Origin: Bulleidia sp.
Lineage (GTDB): Bacteria > Bacillota_I > Bacilli_A > Erysipelotrichales > Erysipelotrichaceae
Direction: 5' to 3'
Assembly (NCBI GenBank): GCA_016293365.1
Contig: JAEDEK010000082.1
Location: forward strand, 1-8,606
DNA length: 8,606 nt
How positions within the stretch are numbered: position 1 is the stretch's first letter; every line of letters begins with the position of its first letter. Below the pieces are notes generated by a model that saw only the letters and a program-made list of their open reading frames with translations, had not been told where the DNA came from and did not search any database. Positions 6,611 to 8,606 of the stretch are shown one piece after another. Position numbers and translations under genes: made by a program.

Positions 6611-7912
6611 TCACTGTATCTGTGTTATCTGATCAATTGCATACAGGGGAAGATTGATCAGCCAATCTTCTTTTCTATAATCTGACATAGAGGTGCGAAT
6701 ACACACTTCAGGAGAATACTTTTCCTGGTAGGTTTTCAGACTCTTTGCGCGAAGATTTTCCTGTGCCTTTACTTCAACCGGTACAATCTGTTCCCCAGTA
6801 TCTACAACAAAGTCTACTTCGCAGGATCCTCTATCATTAGTATAGTAATACACACCTAAGTCCTGCATCGTTTTCAGCTGCTGACAGACATACTGCTCAG
6901 TAAGAGCACCTTTAAATTCAGCAAACAGATTATTTCCTTCAAGCAAAGTACGTTGACGAAGTCCTGCCATACAGCCTAGAAGCCCGACATCTACCATAAA
7001 CAGCTTGAATGCTTTCAGATCCTCATATGCACGCAAAGGTATTCCTGCAGCATTAACACGGCTGACCTTGTGTACAAGACCACAATCACTCAACCACATA
7101 ATTGCTGTTTCGTAGTCCTTTGAGCGAGCCCCCTGGCGCACAAGGCCATAAAGAAACTTCTTATTTTCCTTTGCTAATTGTGAAGGTATACAGTTCCATA
7201 CCATACGGATTTTTGGGACAAGTTCAATTGGCGCATGTTTGGAGAAATCCTGTTCATAATCCAGAAGAATCTGTTTTTGAATTTCACGCACATCATTAAA
7301 ATTTCTATCCTCTACAAAACACTGAACTGCTTCAGGCATACCTCCCACAAAGTAATAATGCTTCAAAGCATCAATATATGTCTGTTTGAAACCTGTAATC
7401 ATCTGAAAATCCTTCTGATCAAGTAATTCACCAAACTGCTCTTTACCGATTGCCATCAGAAACTCCCTGAAAGACAAAGGGGACAGTTTCAGAAATTCTA
7501 CTTTTCCCACAGGAAAAGAAGTCCCATGATGTAAGGAGATACCAAGCAATGAACCCGCACAGACAATATGATATTCCGGTGCATTTTCATAAAAGTATTT
7601 GAGAGATGACAACGCTCTTGGAACTTCCTGTATTTCATCAAAAATCAGTAAAGTATTATCCGGATTGATTTTATGTCCTATGTATAATTCCAAGCCCATC
7701 ATCAGACGTTTTGTATCAAGATCAGCTGCAAACAGTTCTGTCATTATTGCGTTAGAATCGAAGTTGATATATACGGTATCTTCATAGGCAAGTCTGCCGA
7801 ATTCTTTCATTAACCAGGTTTTGCCGACCTGGCGCGCACCTTCGATAATCAATGGTTTACGACGTTTGCTCTGCTTCCATTTCCATAATTTTTCAATCGC
7901 AATCCGATACAT
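6611..7912 (-). CDS. AAA-family ATPase with DUF4143 domain
   Basis: A longer reading from 7927 is possible, but GGAGGT (7917-7922) sits inside its first codons, ideally placed before the ATG at 7912, so the shorter 433-residue form is chosen. Residues 15-130 are an AAA_14-type NTPase. It has Walker A GARQVGKT (25-32), Walker B LLIFDE (88-93) and the family's AGSLLG motif (119-124). The C-terminal half is the DUF4143 domain. It ends in a PD-(D/E)XK-like pattern, EVDFVVD...VPVEVKA, in the last 80 residues. Such proteins are common and often multicopy in gut Firmicutes and Bacteroidetes. Their role is unproven; suggestions include nucleic-acid or defence-related ATPases. It stands alone, with its own promoter, next to a wrecked gene of another ATPase family. 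All motifs look intact, so it is probably functional. Confidence 0.92.
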   Translation of the reverse strand: MYRIAIEKLWKWKQSKRRKPLIIEGARQVGKTWLMKEFGRLAYEDTVYINFDSNAIMTELFAADLDTKRLMMGLELYIGHKINPDNTLLIFDEIQEVPRALSSLKYFYENAPEYHIVCAGSLLGISLHHGTSFPVGKVEFLKLSPLSFREFLMAIGKEQFGELLDQKDFQMITGFKQTYIDALKHYYFVGGMPEAVQCFVEDRNFNDVREIQKQILLDYEQDFSKHAPIELVPKIRMVWNCIPSQLAKENKKFLYGLVRQGARSKDYETAIMWLSDCGLVHKVSRVNAAGIPLRAYEDLKAFKLFMVDVGLLGCMAGLRQRTLLEGNNLFAEFKGALTEQYVCQQLKTMQDLGVYYYTNDRGSCEVDFVVDTGEQIVPVEVKAQENLRAKSLKTYQEKYSPEVCIRTSMSDYRKEDWLINLPLYAIDQITQIQ

Positions 7913-7941
7913 ATATACCTCCAACATTATTACGTACGATT

Positions 7942-7947
7942 ATTGTA
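7942..7947 (-). promoter_or_regulatory. Extended -10 promoter of the DUF4143 ATPase gene
   Basis: On the minus strand the sequence TGATACAAT contains a -10 hexamer TACAAT, five of six to consensus, preceded by the TGn extension. It lies about 30 bases ahead of the start codon. The -35 region is poor, which is tolerated with an extended -10. The start point would be near 7935, giving a leader of roughly 20 bases that carries the GGAGGT site. Confidence 0.5.
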
Positions 7948-8154
7948 TCATACATTACATTTTTTACAGCGATCTTTGTGCTTTGTATAACATTATTTAC
8001 AACGTATAAAAGAATAACATGAAATCACAGTAACTATGAGACAACAGGAAAGATACCCCCCTTGGGGCGGAAAGTGGACATATGTCAGCTACATACCTTG
8101 AGTTTTCAACCATCTGCTCATGAATATCAGATCACGGCCTATTTAATCCGTTTT
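7948..8154. other. Intergenic region with GC-rich patch and palindrome
   Basis: No gene is supported. A patch at 8054-8090 stands out from its AT-rich surroundings. It has a run of six C, then GGGGCGG (8064-8070), AAAGTGG and the perfect 10-bp palindrome GACATATGTC (8077-8086). On the minus strand this reads as a TGTCCACTTTCCGCCCC-like string, similar in style to the ends of some IS21-family elements, so it could be an old insertion scar. It is followed on the plus strand by the terminator at 8155-8192. Confidence 0.35.
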
Positions 8155-8192
8155 GATTAAAAATAACGCCCACCGGATTTCAGTGAGCGTTA
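8155..8192 (-). terminator. Rho-independent terminator after the broken ATPase gene
   Basis: On the minus strand 8192-8183 pairs with 8173-8164 over ten positions, with one U-G pair that would be a C-A mismatch on the plus strand. The loop is nine bases and five T residues follow (8163-8159). It lies 18 bases after the stop codon of the ATPase remnant, so the 3' end of that gene survives although its body does not. Confidence 0.85.
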
Positions 8193-8209
8193 TCGTTATA
8201 CTCTTAATT

Positions 8210-8428
8210 TCAGATACAGAACGCTGCGTAGAGAGGTACAATTTTTTTATTATCCTCAAACACAAAGTTTTTCACAGAGAGTTTGATCGCATAAGCAGGC
8301 TTGTAAGTATCCATATACACCTTTTGCAGAACTCCAGTCTGCGCATAATTCATGATCGACCATGGATGATATAAGTCTGTATGACCAAAACGATATCCAT
8401 CATACATATCCATCACTTCTGCAGTCAA
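8210..8428 (-). pseudogene. Remnant of AAA-ATPase-like (DUF1703 / PD-(D/E)XK) protein
   Basis: A frame of 72 codons opens right after an in-frame TAG. It carries VMDMYDGYRFG...YHPWSIMNY in residues 5-28. This is the signature of the AAA-ATPase-like family (PF09820 type), normally found in mid-protein near residues 250-300 of about 500-600. The N-terminal P-loop half and the C-terminal nuclease domain are missing. After about residue 36 the text (VYMDTYKPAYAIKLS onwards) no longer follows the family, which suggests an internal deletion. The only start available is a TTG at 8428 with no good ribosome site, so the fragment is probably not translated. A native-looking terminator follows. Upstream coding stops where the hairpin block at 8427-8605 begins, so that block may have replaced or interrupted the gene. 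Confidence 0.75.
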
Positions 8429-8605
8429 CTACCAGGCAATGAATTGCCAGGCTTGAAGAGAATGATCTGAGGATCATTCGCATCAACTTACCCGGATACA
8501 GCGATTCCTACAGTAACGATGCTACTGTATTTCTCTGCCAGTTAAGGGGCGGTTATCATAGCGAGTTGCCAGCTATGAGACAGGATTTACTGTCATACTC
8601 TAGTT
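8427..8605. other. Multi-hairpin structured block, possible RNA or mobile element end
   Basis: Five stem-loops follow one another: GGCAAT/ATTGCC (8435-8440/8443-8448, extended by CC/GG past one mismatch), AATGATC/GATCATT (8461-8467/8472-8478), TACAGTA/TACTGTA (8509-8515/8523-8529), TCATAGC/GCTATGA (8556-8562/8572-8578) and GACAG/CTGTC (8579-8583/8590-8594). AGAGAA (8457-8462) can pair with TTCTCT (8531-8536), sharing two bases with the second stem, and would enclose the second and third as a junction. AACTA (8427-8431) and TAGTT (8601-8605) could close the whole. All helices are strand-neutral, so orientation is unknown. On the plus strand a frame is open from 8443 to the edge (54 codons) but matches no family I know. 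There is no group II intron domain V. It may be a structured RNA, a single-strand DNA transposon end or a conjugation/replication site. Confidence 0.45.
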
Positions 8606-8606
8606 A

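Noticed and set aside
7913..7927. Upstream ATG at 7927 as start of the DUF4143 ATPase
   Set aside because: The GGAGGT site lies within the first codons of that reading and is ideally spaced for the ATG at 7912.
8427..8606. Group II intron or CRISPR array at the right edge
   Set aside because: No domain V-like hairpin, no GTGCG-type intron start, and the hairpins differ from one another instead of repeating, so neither fits.

Overview
The window looks like a chromosome segment of a low-to-moderate GC member of the Bacillota, most likely a gut Firmicute. The basis is AT-rich spacers, GGAGG-type ribosome binding sites, sigma-A-like promoters, hairpin-plus-T-run terminators, and the mix of an M29 aminopeptidase, an M3 oligoendopeptidase and DUF4143 ATPases. 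Species cannot be fixed from the sequence alone. Nearly all convincing genes lie on the minus strand.

Layout. Positions 1-382 carry an open minus-strand frame running off the left edge. Inside it lies a nested hairpin (57-107) of the kind found at the 3' ends of IS200/IS605 elements. Positions 383-795 hold several short minus-strand coding-like pieces in different frames, read as decayed genes. Positions 941-2200 hold a tyrosine integrase with its own terminator and with near-identical GTGGTCA-containing repeats on both sides, probably its arm-type binding sites. Positions 2293-2517, on the plus strand, hold a strong promoter followed by a stand-alone structured RNA of about 190 nt that resembles 6S RNA in size and shape.

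Positions 2532-6172 are a compact three-gene minus-strand operon in transcriptional order: M29 aminopeptidase, M3 oligoendopeptidase, flavin reductase-like protein. The gaps are 15 and 3 nt and a clear terminator closes it. The two peptidases probably finish the breakdown of imported peptides in the cytoplasm; the third protein is a flavin/FMN-binding protein whose link to them is unknown. Positions 6173-6610 are intergenic. Positions 6611-7912 encode a DUF4143 AAA ATPase with its own promoter. Positions 8155-8428 hold a terminator and a broken remnant of a second ATPase family (AAA-ATPase-like, DUF1703 type).

From about 8427 to the right edge there is a dense block of five consecutive stem-loops, two of them enclosed by a further helix. 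It abuts the truncated ATPase exactly where coding similarity stops. This and the orphan RNA at 2328-2517 are the two items least explained by ordinary genes.
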